Origin: Hymenobacter metallicola
GTDB lineage: Bacteria; Bacteroidota; Bacteroidia; Cytophagales; Hymenobacteraceae
Assembly (NCBI RefSeq): GCF_004745645.1
Contig: NZ_SRMB01000005.1
Coordinates: 124,001 to 188,000, forward strand
Direction of reading: 5' to 3'
Length of the DNA stretch: 64,000 nt
In this document: piece by piece, positions 24,080 through 33,920 of the stretch
Layout of the letters: every line of letters starts with the position of its first letter
Position numbering within the stretch: position 1 is the stretch's first letter
Notes under the pieces: generated by a model
What the model was told of the DNA's origin: nothing
The model's input: the letters and a program-made list of their open reading frames with translations, nothing else
The model's database searches: none
Program-made: the position numbers and the translations under genes

Positions 24080-26684
24080 GAACGTACTGTCGCCCGAGCT
24101 AGTGCGAGCCGTGGGCTGGACGATAGTCCACTCGCTCTGGCAGGGGGCCATGGTTGGGTTGGCGTTGGTGGGGCTGTTGCTGGTGCTGCGCCGGCACTCG
24201 GCCCAGGTGCGCTACAACGTGGCCGGCCTGGCCCTGATTACCATGCTCGGGCTGGCGCTGGTCACGTTTGGGCGGCACTACGCCGTGGCCCTGGCTAGCA
24301 GCAAAGCCGCTGTTGCGGTGGCCGGCACCGCAACCTCGACTACTACTCTAAGCCTGTCGCCGGCAGCGGCAGCTGCCACGGTTGAGGTAGCCCAGCAGTC
24401 CACTTCCTTGCTCGAAATCGGCCGCCAGTATTTCGACCAGCACCTGCCCCTGATTGTGGCGGCCTGGTTTCTGGGGCTGCTGGCCATGACGCTGCGGATG
24501 CTTGGCGGCCTGGCGTATGTGCAGCGCCTGCGCCACTACCGCGTCGAGCCCTTGTCGGAACAATGGAATGAGCGCCTGAAAGTGTTGGCCGAGCGGGCCG
24601 GGCTGAAGCGCACGATTACGTTACTTGAATCGGCGCTGGTAAAGGCGCCACTGGTAGCAGGCCACCTCAAACCGGTGATTCTGCTGCCTCTGGGTACGGT
24701 GATGGGACTGAGCCAGGCTCAGCTGGAAGCTATTCTAGCCCACGAGCTGGCCCATATTGCCCGCCGCGACTACCTGATGAACATTCTGCAGTCGATGGCC
24801 GAAATCCTGTTTTTCTACCACCCCGCCGCCTGGTTTATCACGGCCTGCCTGCGCACCGAGCGCGAGAACTGCTGCGACGACGAGGCCACCGCTATCTGCG
24901 GCGACCCGCTGACCCTGGCCAAAGCCCTGGCCGCCCTGGCCGAAATGGGCCAGAACGTGTATCCGACGCCCCAGCTGGCTTTGTCGGCGGTGGGCCCCGA
25001 TGGCTCGTTGCTGGGGCGTATTCGGCGCCTGGTGCAGCGCCGGGCCACGCCTACGTTCTCCGAGGGCTTTATGGCAGCTCTGGTGGTCATCGGCGGCTTG
25101 GCGCTGATTGGCCTGACTACGGTCGTAGCTATGGCTAACCCCCGGCCCTGGCCGGAAAAAGCCAAGGAACTGGTAGGAGCCGTGTTCGGTCCCGAAAACA
25201 GCATCTGGGCCAACAGCCTGCCTACATTTCAGGCAGAAGAAGCTGCCCACGCCGCTTTCCCGGCACCCTTGGCTCAGGGCAACGACGATGACGATAAGAA
25301 AAAGCGCAAGAACAAAGGCAAAGACGATAAGCACACTGTGATAGTGCGCGACGCCGACGAAGGCCAGACCCTGCGCCGGGGCAAAGATGGCGGAACGGTG
25401 GTCGTGAAGCGCGACAAAAAAGGTCGTATCACGGAGCTGTATGTGGACGGCCAGCGCATCGAAATGGAGGAAGGCAAGCCCAAAACAAAGAGCAACACCA
25501 CCGAAGTTATTCGCCTGGCTCCTTCCAGCCGCAGCCGGCGGAGCACCGCTTCCAACTTTAACTTTGACTTCGACTCGCGCAACTACGGCATGTCGGCCCG
25601 TGACCAGCAGGAGCTGCAGAGCTCGATGCGGCGCCTGGAGCAGGACTTGGCCCGTAACCCGGCCATCGTGCGCCGCGACGGTACCACCAGCATCATCCTC
25701 AATGATGGTAACCGCGTGGAAGTCCGCTCGGGCAAGGATGTGAGCATCAATACCGACAAAATAACCGCGAAGGCCCTGCTGGATGCCGAGCGCTCGTTGC
25801 GCGAAGCCGAGCGGACCGAAACCGATGCGGAAGCCCGTACTAAGATTCGGGAAGAGCTGGAGCGCATTCAGGAGCGGCGCGAAGAGATTCGCGAACGGCA
25901 GCAGGAAGCCCGGGAGCGGGAGCAAGAAGCCAATGAGGCCGTGCGGGAGCGCCAGCAACTGGAGCGCGAACGGTACCAGGCCGAACGGGAGCGGTACCAG
26001 GTTGAGCGGGAACGATACCGGGCCGAGCGGGAAAAGGAACGCGCCGTTCGGGAAGAGCAGAACCGCAAGGTGGAAGAGTCTATTGTCGATGAGTTGGTAA
26101 AAGACAAGCTAATCAAGGACAAGAAGTATTTCCAACTGGTGCTGAAAGCCAACGAAATGGTGGTGGATGGCGAAAAGCAGCCTGAAGCCGTGGTCAACAA
26201 ATACCGCAAGCTGTTTGAAGAAGGAACCGGCCGCACCCTGGGAGCCAATGGGTCGGTGATTTTCAGCAACACCGGCAACGACAGCAACCGGATTTACTCC
26301 AACACCACGGGCAGCTCGAAGTACATGCCTGTGCCCCCGGCGCCACCAGCTCCGCCAGCTGCCCCCCCTCGCCCCCCACGCACGCCCCGTGTACCGAGCT
26401 CGAGCTTAACGCCCCCGGCTCCGGCTCCACCCGCCCCGCCCCGGGCGCCGCGCCCACCTCGCGCGCCGCGCAATGTGAAAGTGAATTCGGTAGCCCTGGG
26501 TGAGCAGCTGCGCAAAGACGGCCTCATCAACCAGAATGCCCGCTCGTATCAGCTGCAACTGAACAACTCGGGTATGTCGGTGAACGGGCAGAAACAGTCC
26601 GAAGAAACGGCGAAGCGCTACCGGGAGCTACTCGGCAAAAACGACGGCAAGAACTTCAACATGGACGTCGTCATCACCGAATAG
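24066..26684 (+). CDS. M56 (BlaR1-like) membrane metallopeptidase with long C-terminal region
   Basis: 872 residues. Membrane segments lie near residues 15-42, 50-75 and 130-160; the zinc site HELAHIARRDY is at about 226-236, with a further acidic ligand region ENCCDDEAT near 270, and a last membrane segment at about 334-357. Like BlaR1/MecR1 it should cleave or inactivate its partner repressor. The remaining 510 or so residues, probably periplasmic, are unusual: a charged segment, an Arg/Glu coiled coil (about 570-675, repeats of RERYQxERE), a duplicated module of about 45 residues (674-723 and 806-861), and between its copies a Pro/Ala/Arg tract (about 754-801). No penicillin-binding or TonB domain was recognised. 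Confidence 0.9.
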   Translation: MNWLENVLSPELVRAVGWTIVHSLWQGAMVGLALVGLLLVLRRHSAQVRYNVAGLALITMLGLALVTFGRHYAVALASSKAAVAVAGTATSTTTLSLSPAAAAATVEVAQQSTSLLEIGRQYFDQHLPLIVAAWFLGLLAMTLRMLGGLAYVQRLRHYRVEPLSEQWNERLKVLAERAGLKRTITLLESALVKAPLVAGHLKPVILLPLGTVMGLSQAQLEAILAHELAHIARRDYLMNILQSMAEILFFYHPAAWFITACLRTERENCCDDEATAICGDPLTLAKALAALAEMGQNVYPTPQLALSAVGPDGSLLGRIRRLVQRRATPTFSEGFMAALVVIGGLALIGLTTVVAMANPRPWPEKAKELVGAVFGPENSIWANSLPTFQAEEAAHAAFPAPLAQGNDDDDKKKRKNKGKDDKHTVIVRDADEGQTLRRGKDGGTVVVKRDKKGRITELYVDGQRIEMEEGKPKTKSNTTEVIRLAPSSRSRRSTASNFNFDFDSRNYGMSARDQQELQSSMRRLEQDLARNPAIVRRDGTTSIILNDGNRVEVRSGKDVSINTDKITAKALLDAERSLREAERTETDAEARTKIREELERIQERREEIRERQQEAREREQEANEAVRERQQLERERYQAERERYQVERERYRAEREKERAVREEQNRKVEESIVDELVKDKLIKDKKYFQLVLKANEMVVDGEKQPEAVVNKYRKLFEEGTGRTLGANGSVIFSNTGNDSNRIYSNTTGSSKYMPVPPAPPAPPAAPPRPPRTPRVPSSSLTPPAPAPPAPPRAPRPPRAPRNVKVNSVALGEQLRKDGLINQNARSYQLQLNNSGMSVNGQKQSEETAKRYRELLGKNDGKNFNMDVVITE

Positions 26685-26698
26685 CTTTCCTTTCCCCG

Positions 26699-26730
26699 AA
26701 AAAGGCCTGCCAGCTGGCAGGCCTTTTTTT
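26699..26730 (+). terminator. Terminator of the blaI-M56 operon
   Basis: Perfect palindrome AAAAAGGCCTGCCAG / CTGGCAGGCCTTTTT (26699-26728) running into a T7 tract. Confidence 0.9.
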
Positions 26731-26815
26731 GTGGCTGTTTCGCAAGTGCTGAGCAACCATTAGGCATCGGCTATCATCTATTCCCGCACTATCTCTCCCT
26801 CTTTACCCCGCGTTC

Positions 26816-29389
26816 ATGTTTCTACGTGTACTTCTCTGTTGTTGTGTTGGGCTGCTTACGTACACGGCTGCTGCTCAAACTTCGTCCACTGCCTCGGCCG
26901 ATGCCAAGGTGCTGGCTCCCAAAAAGCAGCTGCAGGCCTTGCGCATCACGGAGGGCATCAAGCTGGATGGGGTGCTCGACGAAGCCATGTGGCAGCAGGC
27001 GGGCATTGCCACCGATTTTATTCAGAACCGCCCCAATCCCGGCCCGCCCGAAAAGCACAAGACCGAGGTGCGCGTGCTCTACGACGACGCCAACCTCTAC
27101 ATCGGGGCCGTAATGCACGACGTGTCGGGCGACTCCATCCTGCGGGAGCTAACGGCGCGCGACAACTTCGGCAACACCGACTTTATCGGAATCTTCCTCG
27201 ATACCTACCACGACAAGCTCAACGGCTACGGCTTTTTCGTGACTACGGGTGGGGTGCAGATGGACTGCCGCTACTCGCCCGCGGGTGGGGAAGATTTCAA
27301 CTGGAATGCCGTGTGGGACTCGCGCACCAGCGTGAAAGGCACCGACTGGGTGGCCGAAATGCGGATTCCGTACTCGGCCATCCGTTTCAGCCAGGCTCCC
27401 GAGCAACTTTGGGGACTCAACTTCATGCGCCAGCGCAAGCGCGACAACCAGGCATTTTTCTGGAACGAGGTGAAGCCCGCCGTGGACGGTTTCGTAAACC
27501 AGTGGGGCACACTCGAAGGCTTGCGTGATATTAAACCGCCCCTGCGCTTGTCCTTGACGCCTTACGTGTCGGGCTACGTGAACCACAACCCGCTCAACGA
27601 CGAGGGCACGCGCCGCACCACGACCAGCTTCAACGGCGGGGCCGACGTGAAGTGGGGCATCAACGAAAGCTTCACCCTGGACGCCACCCTGGTGCCCGAC
27701 TTTGGGCAGGTGCAGAGCGACAACCAGGTGCTGAACCTGTCGCCCTTCGAGGTGCAGTTCAACGAGAACCGCCAGTTTTTCACCGAAGGCACCGAGCTCT
27801 TTAACAAAGGCAACCTGTTTTACTCCCGCCGCGTGGGTGCCACGCCCATCGGCTTTTACAACGTGGAAGCCGGCGACAACGAGAAAATTGTGCAGAACCC
27901 GCCCGAAACCCGGCTGCTGAACGCTACCAAAGTCTCGGGGCGCACGAGCAAGGGCCTGGGGGTAGGCGTGTTCAATTCCGTGTCGAACGACGTGTACGCC
28001 ACCATTCGCAACACCGAAACGGGGGAGGAGCGCCGCGAATTAACCCAGCCCTTCAGCAATTACAACATTGCGGTGCTGGATCAGTCGCTGAAAAACAACT
28101 CCTACGTCTCGCTCATCAACACCAACGTCACGCGCTTTGGCCGTACCTACGATGCCAACGTAACGGGCGGCCTGTTCCGCTTTGCCAACAAGAAGAACTC
28201 CTACGCCGTGGATGGCCGCATAGTGTACTCGCGCCGCCGGGGCTACTTCTTCCACGAGGAAGACTTGGTCGACGACCAGGACGGCTATAAGTACCAGGTG
28301 GGCATCAGCAAAATCAGCGGCAGCTTTACCTGGGGCGTCAACCACGGCATCGAGTCGCACACCTACAACCCCAACGACCTGGGCATCTTGTTTGGCAACA
28401 ACAATATTTCCCAGGGTATTTACGGCAACTACAACCACTACAAGCCTTTCTGGAAGGTCAACAACTTCTACTCCTACTTCGGCCTCGACCAGTCGTTGCT
28501 TTACCGGCCCACCGTGTACCAGAAAACCAACCTCTACGGGGGAGCCAACACGACTTTTACCAAGAACTTTCTGACCGTAGGCTTCAACTTCGACGTGAAC
28601 CCCATCAACCGGGACTACTTCGAGCCGCGCAAGGAGCCGCTGGGCGACTACTACGTGCGCGTACCCGCCAACGCCAACTTCGGCGCCTTCACCTCAACGG
28701 ACTACCGTAAGAAGCTGGCGTTGGACTTGAATGCCGGGATTCGGGGCTACAAGGAGGAAGACCGGTTTGAGCGGCCCCAGCGCCTGGGCATCGGCTTTGG
28801 GGTGTCGCCGCGCTACCGCGTTAACAACAAGCTCAACTTCCGCTACAGCCTCGACTGGAGCACCAACCGCAACCAGATTGGCTACGTGAACCCCTCGAGC
28901 GGCGACAACGGCAGCCTGAGCAGCAAATACCCGGAGGATGCCCGGATTCTGGATGAGTTTCCGGAGGCCGTGCTACTGGGGCGCCGCCGTGTCGTGACGG
29001 TTTCCAACGTCCTGCAGGCGGCTTACACGTTCACCAACCGCATGTCGCTGACGGTGCGCACCCGCCACTACACCAGCACCGTGCGCTACCTGGATTTTGC
29101 CCGCTTGGCCCCCGGCGGCGAGGAAACGCTCGTGGACTACACCCGCAACCGCGACAATACTTTTAACGCCTTCAACGTGGACGCGGTGTACTCGTGGTGG
29201 TTTGCACCCGGCTCCCAGATCAGCGTCGTCTGGAAAAATGCTGGCTCTACTTTCCTGCAGGCCAATGAAGCCACGCCGCTGTATTTCGACAACCTGAACA
29301 ACACCATCAATACCCCCCACAACAACTCGGTATCGGTCAAAATCCTGTACTATTTGGATTACTTAGCCGTGCGGCCCCGGCGGGCCTAA
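26816..29389 (+). CDS. DUF5916 outer-membrane protein with carbohydrate-binding-like N-terminus
   Basis: 857 residues. A signal peptide (LRVLLCCCVGLLTYTAAAQ) is followed by a CBM9-like beta-sandwich (ITEGIKLDGVLDEAMWQQAG... VRVLYDDANLYIGAVMHD...FGNTDFIGIFLDTY). The DUF5916 region (NEVKPAVDGFVNQWG...PDFGQVQSDNQVLNLSPFE... NENRQFFTEGTELFNKGNLFYSRRVG) comes next, and from about residue 380 to the end are long beta-strands with aromatic girdles, indicating a barrel. The family is widespread in Bacteroidota and has no proven function. ATG start; monocistronic. Confidence 0.88.
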   Translation: MFLRVLLCCCVGLLTYTAAAQTSSTASADAKVLAPKKQLQALRITEGIKLDGVLDEAMWQQAGIATDFIQNRPNPGPPEKHKTEVRVLYDDANLYIGAVMHDVSGDSILRELTARDNFGNTDFIGIFLDTYHDKLNGYGFFVTTGGVQMDCRYSPAGGEDFNWNAVWDSRTSVKGTDWVAEMRIPYSAIRFSQAPEQLWGLNFMRQRKRDNQAFFWNEVKPAVDGFVNQWGTLEGLRDIKPPLRLSLTPYVSGYVNHNPLNDEGTRRTTTSFNGGADVKWGINESFTLDATLVPDFGQVQSDNQVLNLSPFEVQFNENRQFFTEGTELFNKGNLFYSRRVGATPIGFYNVEAGDNEKIVQNPPETRLLNATKVSGRTSKGLGVGVFNSVSNDVYATIRNTETGEERRELTQPFSNYNIAVLDQSLKNNSYVSLINTNVTRFGRTYDANVTGGLFRFANKKNSYAVDGRIVYSRRRGYFFHEEDLVDDQDGYKYQVGISKISGSFTWGVNHGIESHTYNPNDLGILFGNNNISQGIYGNYNHYKPFWKVNNFYSYFGLDQSLLYRPTVYQKTNLYGGANTTFTKNFLTVGFNFDVNPINRDYFEPRKEPLGDYYVRVPANANFGAFTSTDYRKKLALDLNAGIRGYKEEDRFERPQRLGIGFGVSPRYRVNNKLNFRYSLDWSTNRNQIGYVNPSSGDNGSLSSKYPEDARILDEFPEAVLLGRRRVVTVSNVLQAAYTFTNRMSLTVRTRHYTSTVRYLDFARLAPGGEETLVDYTRNRDNTFNAFNVDAVYSWWFAPGSQISVVWKNAGSTFLQANEATPLYFDNLNNTINTPHNNSVSVKILYYLDYLAVRPRRA

Positions 29390-29530
29390 GCCGCCTGGCT
29401 GCACCCCTTCGACTACGCGTACCGCGGCGGCCTCCTTACTGGGTGGGTGCGCCGGGTTTGTGGTCAAATGATGAAAGAAGCCACCTGAGGGCTACGCTAA
29501 GTTGCTACCACCGCTTATTCTATTTCACGC

Positions 29531-29914
29531 ATGCATCTGGGTTCCGTCGCGCTGCTGGTGCGCGAGTACGACGAGGCCATAGCCTATTACGTCGGCACCT
29601 TAGGCTTTCAATTGCTGGAAGATACCGATCTGGGCCAGGGTAAGCGGTGGGTGCGGGTAGCGCCTGCTGGAGCCGCCACCAGCTTGTTGTTAGCCCAGGC
29701 CAGAAGCCCCGAACAGATGCAGGCCATCGGCAACCAGTCCGGGGGCCGAGTATTCCTGTTTCTGCACGCCGATGATTTCTGGGCCGACTATCACCGCCTA
29801 AAAACGCGGGGCGTGCAGTTTGTGGAAGAGCCCCGTCTGGAAAGCTACGGCTACGTAGTCGTGTTTACCGACCTCTACGGCAATGCGTGGGACCTGCTGG
29901 AAGCGACACTATAA
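29531..29914 (+). CDS. VOC (glyoxalase/bleomycin resistance fold) protein
   Basis: 127 residues with the paired beta-alpha-beta-beta-beta units of the vicinal oxygen chelate fold. First unit: VALLVREYDEAIAYYVGTLGFQLLEDTDLGQGKRWVRVAP. Second: GRVFLFLHADDFWADYHRLKTRGVQFVEEPRLESYGYVVVFTDLYGNAWDLLE, where the final Asp-x-x-Gly-Asn and Glu positions match the usual metal-site region. The first-unit His expected in glyoxalase I is not obvious, so the reaction cannot be named. Cytoplasmic. Confidence 0.85.
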   Translation: MHLGSVALLVREYDEAIAYYVGTLGFQLLEDTDLGQGKRWVRVAPAGAATSLLLAQARSPEQMQAIGNQSGGRVFLFLHADDFWADYHRLKTRGVQFVEEPRLESYGYVVVFTDLYGNAWDLLEATL

Positions 29915-29920
29915 ACCAAT

Positions 29921-29954
29921 GCCGCCCAGCCTGGAAAATAAAAGGCTGGGCGGC
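29921..29954. terminator. Hairpin between VOC and meaB genes
   Basis: GCCGCCCAGCCT (29921-29932) with AGGCTGGGCGGC (29943-29954), perfect 12 bp with a 10-base A-rich loop. It sits between two convergent genes. Confidence 0.72.
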
Positions 29955-30032
29955 CTTACCGTTACGCAGGCCAAATGGTAAGGCTACCACTTACCAGGCA
30001 GAGCCATGGCCTACCGTGAAATGACTAAATGA

Positions 30033-31007
30033 CTACAAGCCCAGCAACTCGGCGGCGGCCCCGAAAGCCGATTTGCTGCCTTGCAGCACTTGCTGGCGCA
30101 AGCCCGGTAACTCAGCCTGTACGCTGGGCTTGGCGTAGAACTGCTCCTCCAGCCCTTGGCGGATGGCCTCGTAAAGCCAGTGCAGGTTTTGCTCCTGCCG
30201 CCGCCGCTGAAAGTAGCCGCTGGCCTGAGTTTGCTCGACGTACTCTTCCACCACCTGCCATACTTCCGGTACGCCCTTGCCCGTGAGGGCCGAACTGACG
30301 GTAACCTTCGGGCTCCAGCCCGAGGGGGCCAGCGGAAACAGGTGCAAGGCATTCTGGTACTCGCGGCGGGCCAGCTTGGCGGCGGTTTCGTTCTGGCCGT
30401 CAGCCTTGGTGATGGTCACCGCATCGGCCATTTCCATGATGCCCTTCTTGATGCCCTGCAGCTCGTCGCCGGCCCCGGCCAGCATCAGCAGCAAAAAGAA
30501 GTCGACCATGCCGTGCACGGCCGTCTCGCTCTGGCCCACGCCCACGGTTTCGATGAAGATAACGTCGTGGCCGGCAGCTTCGCACAAAATCATGGCCTCG
30601 CGGGTGCTGCGTGTGACGCCGCCCAGGCTGCGGCCCGCCGGCGAGGGGCGAATGTACGCCCGCTCGTGGGCCGCCAGCTGGTTCATGCGGGTTTTGTCGC
30701 CCAGGATGCTGCCGCCGCTGCGCTGGCTGGTGGGGTCGACGGCCAGCACGGCCAGGCGCTTGCCCTGCCCGAGCAGCTGCAGCCCCAGGGCTTCGATGAA
30801 CGTGCTTTTGCCCACGCCCGGCACCCCCGTAATGCCTACCCGCACCGAGCGGCCGGCGTGGGGTAGCACCCGGTCGAGAACTTGCTGGGCCAAGTGCTGA
30901 TCGGAGGGCAGGGTGCTTTCCACGAGCGTAATGGCCCGGCTCAGCACCATGCGGTTGCCCGCCAAAATACCATCGGCGTACTGATCAACGGAAAAGCGTT
31001 TGGCCAA
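30033..31007 (-). CDS. meaB: Methylmalonyl-CoA mutase-associated G-protein chaperone MeaB
   Basis: MeaB protects and reloads the B12-dependent methylmalonyl-CoA mutase using GTP. The 324 residues show the Walker A loop GVPGVGKST, LAVDPTSQRSGGSILGDKTRM, RPSPAGRSLGGVTRSTREAM, DVIFIETVGVGQSE, and the guanine-specificity ITKADG. The C-terminal helices form the dimer arm. The frame opens with a TTG at 31007 (MAKRFSVDQYADG), which fits the family start although the initiator is unusual. The mutase genes it should serve lie about 18-23 kb downstream rather than beside it. Confidence 0.94.
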   Translation of the reverse strand: MAKRFSVDQYADGILAGNRMVLSRAITLVESTLPSDQHLAQQVLDRVLPHAGRSVRVGITGVPGVGKSTFIEALGLQLLGQGKRLAVLAVDPTSQRSGGSILGDKTRMNQLAAHERAYIRPSPAGRSLGGVTRSTREAMILCEAAGHDVIFIETVGVGQSETAVHGMVDFFLLLMLAGAGDELQGIKKGIMEMADAVTITKADGQNETAAKLARREYQNALHLFPLAPSGWSPKVTVSSALTGKGVPEVWQVVEEYVEQTQASGYFQRRRQEQNLHWLYEAIRQGLEEQFYAKPSVQAELPGLRQQVLQGSKSAFGAAAELLGL

Positions 31008-31210
31008 AATCAGGGTCTTTTGAAAGAAAATACTGGGGCGGAGCGTTTACGGTTGCTCCGGCAGCCCAAGCTCCGGCCCGCAAAATAGTAGGCGTGGGCC
31101 AGAATCCTGGTGCGCTCTGGTACGTAACCGAAGATGGCGCTTGTCGGGAAACCACTCCCGAGAGCGGCTGACGTAGCGCACTGCATCCTTTTTATCCAGT
31201 ATTTCGCCCC

Positions 31211-32611
31211 GTGAAAACTATCCGTTTTGCCCTGAGTGCCGGCCTCTGGCTGGCTACTGCTACCGGCCTACGGGCCCAAACCGAACTGAACTCCTTTTCC
31301 ATTGTGGGGCGGGGCGGGGTGGCCAATACCTTTGCCAATGACTACCAGGCCCTGGGCGTGAACCCGGCCAACCTGGCCCGCACCGGCAATGCCGTGGTGG
31401 CTTTTACCATTGGGGAGGGCGGCGTGGGCGTGGCGTCCGAGTCGCTGACGCGGGCCCAGATTCGGGCCTTTCTGCGCCCCTCCGACCAACCGCTGACGCT
31501 AGCCGAACGACAGGGGCTGGCCCGGGCCTTTACTTCGGAAAATGCCTTGAATGTAAATGCCGACGTTGTGCCCCTGGCCGTGTCGGCGTCGTTTCCGGTG
31601 CTGGGCAGCTTTGCCATCAGCAACCGGCAGCGGCTCGTCGGGCACATAGCCCTTAATCAGAATGCCGCTGAAATCCTGTTTCTGGGCCAGGATGCGCCCA
31701 TCTACGCCAACTATAATCCGGCCACGTCGCCCCTCATAACCGAGGCGCTGGCGGGTACCGAGTTTCAGGGTACCTGGTACAACGAGTTCAACTTCGCCTT
31801 TGCCCGCCGCTTCATCACCCTGCCGCTCTTGCGCGTATCGGGCGGCGTGGGCTACCGCTATATTCAGGGCGTGGGCGTGGTAGATGTGCGCGTAGAGTCC
31901 GGGCAGCTGGAAGCCTACAGCGCGGTTTCCCCCCTTTTCGACCTCGATTACAGCAAGCTGGCCAGCAACAGCTCTTTCAATTTCCAGGAGCGGGCCAATG
32001 GGTTGCAGCCCGTGGGCCGCGGCCACGGCGTTGATTTGGGCGTAGCCGTCGAAGCCGGAAAAATGCTGCGGCTGGGCTTGTCGGTTACGGATATTGGCAA
32101 GATGACCTGGGAAGGCAACCTACTCACGGCCTCCGACCAAAAGCTAAAAAAGCTGCAGTCGGAAGGCCTGGATAGCTACGACTTCCTCAACCACGCCGCC
32201 GAAATTTTTGCCTCCGGCACCGACAGCGTCCTGACCTACAAGCCCAGCCTGGAACGCACGGCCAGCTTGCCCACCAAGCTACGGGCCGGGGCGGGCCTGC
32301 GAATTTCCAACAGCCTGGAACTGGGCCTGGACGTAACGCTGCCGTTCAATAACGTGGCGGGCAATATCACGTCGCCCTTCGTTGGGGCCGGTATCGACTA
32401 CAAGCCCGTGCGCTACCTGCGGCTGAGCAGCGGGGTATCGGGCGGGGCCGGCTACGGTTTTAGCCTGCCCCTGGGCGTCACCTTCACTACCAGCCTCTAC
32501 GAGTTTGGCGTCAGCACCCGCGACGTGCCGGGCCTGCTGGCCGACAAGGGCCCATACGCCTCCGTAGCGGCCGGTTTCGTGCGGTTCCGGTTTGGGGAGA
32601 TAAAAGATTAG
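31211..32611 (+). CDS. DUF5723-like outer-membrane protein
   Basis: 466 residues beginning with GTG. A signal peptide (FALSAGLWLATATGLRAQ) leads into FSIVGRGGVANTFANDYQALGVNPANLARTGN, the recognisable start of the DUF5723 family. Alternating beta-strands with Gly and aromatic residues run to the C-terminus (YASVAAGFVRFRFG), consistent with an outer-membrane barrel resembling FadL/PorV-type proteins. Function unknown. It converges with the secreted propeller gene through a shared terminator. Confidence 0.78.
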   Translation: MKTIRFALSAGLWLATATGLRAQTELNSFSIVGRGGVANTFANDYQALGVNPANLARTGNAVVAFTIGEGGVGVASESLTRAQIRAFLRPSDQPLTLAERQGLARAFTSENALNVNADVVPLAVSASFPVLGSFAISNRQRLVGHIALNQNAAEILFLGQDAPIYANYNPATSPLITEALAGTEFQGTWYNEFNFAFARRFITLPLLRVSGGVGYRYIQGVGVVDVRVESGQLEAYSAVSPLFDLDYSKLASNSSFNFQERANGLQPVGRGHGVDLGVAVEAGKMLRLGLSVTDIGKMTWEGNLLTASDQKLKKLQSEGLDSYDFLNHAAEIFASGTDSVLTYKPSLERTASLPTKLRAGAGLRISNSLELGLDVTLPFNNVAGNITSPFVGAGIDYKPVRYLRLSSGVSGGAGYGFSLPLGVTFTTSLYEFGVSTRDVPGLLADKGPYASVAAGFVRFRFGEIKD

Positions 32612-32615
32612 CACC

Positions 32616-32647
32616 AAAAAGGCCTGCTGAAGTCAGCAGGCCTTTTT
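32616..32647. terminator. Bidirectional terminator
   Basis: AAAAAGGCCTGCTGA (32616-32630) with TCAGCAGGCCTTTTT (32633-32647): a perfect 15-bp stem shared by two convergent genes. Confidence 0.9.
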
Positions 32648-32663
32648 GGTTGCCCGAGTGGGG

Positions 32664-33767
32664 CTAGCGCACGAAGATGGGCAGCCCCAGTTTGCTGCGG
32701 CGGCCGCCGAGTTTTAGGCCGTCGTCCACGTAGGTGCAGGCTTTGCCGGCCGCGTTGGGGTCCTGAATCACGCCCAGGAAGGGGTTATCCTCGCGGGCTA
32801 CGTAGATTTTACCGTCGGGCGCCAGTTGCAGGGAGCCAATCTTGCGGTTGGCCGAGGTGCCGACTTTCACGGCATTTTCCTTGCTTTTAGTTTTCAAGTC
32901 GAACTGCCACACCTCGGCTTGCCCGCCGCCCTTGCCGTTGCAGGTGCCGTAGAGCTTCGAGCCATCGGGCGAGAACTCCACGCCGTAGGCTTCCTCGTAG
33001 GTGCCAAACTGGCGCGGATTGCTCACCTTGCCGGTGGTGTTGTCGAAGTCAAATACCTCGAACTTGTTGCTTTCCCGCCACAGGGCCGAGGCGATTTTGC
33101 TGCCGTCGGGGGAGAACTTGATACAGCCAATGGCATTGCGGCCGGGGCCGGCGTTCATGCTGCCCACGTTGCTCAGAATTGGCTTGGTTTCCACGCCCTC
33201 GGCCGTTACCAGGTACGACACAAAGGCGTTGGAATTCCAGCGGTGCCCCACCACCCAAATGTCGCGGCCGTTCTTGTGCTTCACGGCGGCCAGCTTTTCG
33301 GCTACCGGCGAAATCAGCAGCATGTTGGCCCGGGGCACGTCGCCAAAGCCGCCCTCGCGCGTCATGTCGACCACGGAGTAGCGCATGCCGTTCTTGCCGC
33401 CCTGGGGCGCGACGGTGAAGATGTAGAACACGTTGCCGCTGCCGGGGTCGGGCACAATCAGGGCACTCTGGGCGCTGGATTTGCTGCCCATCAGCCCTTT
33501 GCCGTTCAGCATGGGCTGGTGCTTGCGGTTGTATACTACCTCCCCATCGGTGTAGAAGAGGAGCTGGCCTTGCTGGTTGGTAGCCACCGACGAGCCTTCG
33601 TAGGTGCTCATCTTGCCATCAAGCAGGGGAGTAGGGGCCGCCGTGCCGTTGAAGCGCAGACCGGCTTGCCCGCCGAAATACCAGATGGATTGCTCGCCCT
33701 GCGCACGAGCAGGAGCAGATACGGCCAAACTGGCCAGGAAAAGCAGAAAAAGGGACAGACGTTTCAT
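32664..33767 (-). CDS. Secreted beta-propeller protein
   Basis: 367 residues. Signal peptide (LSLFLLFLASLAVSAPARAQ), then WYFGGQAGLRFN, a beginning shared with the N-terminal propellers of many Bacteroidota secreted proteins. Repeats resemble WD40/PD40 blades: IKFSPDGSKIASALW, VEFSPDGSKLYGTCNG, LQLAPDGKIYVARED. No type IX secretion C-terminal domain follows, since the chain ends in KLGLPIFVR. It is therefore probably periplasmic. Function unknown; similar proteins are often the propeller part of larger cell-surface proteins, so this may be a stand-alone or shortened version. Confidence 0.78.
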   Translation of the reverse strand: MKRLSLFLLFLASLAVSAPARAQGEQSIWYFGGQAGLRFNGTAAPTPLLDGKMSTYEGSSVATNQQGQLLFYTDGEVVYNRKHQPMLNGKGLMGSKSSAQSALIVPDPGSGNVFYIFTVAPQGGKNGMRYSVVDMTREGGFGDVPRANMLLISPVAEKLAAVKHKNGRDIWVVGHRWNSNAFVSYLVTAEGVETKPILSNVGSMNAGPGRNAIGCIKFSPDGSKIASALWRESNKFEVFDFDNTTGKVSNPRQFGTYEEAYGVEFSPDGSKLYGTCNGKGGGQAEVWQFDLKTKSKENAVKVGTSANRKIGSLQLAPDGKIYVAREDNPFLGVIQDPNAAGKACTYVDDGLKLGGRRSKLGLPIFVR

Positions 33768-33920
33768 AGACGTTGAGCTGTACGCAGCCCGGTAGTTGGC
33801 AGCTGCGCACCGCCAAAATAAGAATTGAAATCCGTGCCAAACTGAGTAGCTCTGTTGCGACTCGTAACGCAGCGCCTCACCGCCGCAGTGCCTGGTTCAC
33901 GCAAAGGCCCGGCGGCGGGG

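Noticed and set aside
26326..26466. Pro/Ala-rich tract considered as a DNA tandem repeat
   Set aside because: It is in frame within the M56 gene and is better described as a protein linker.
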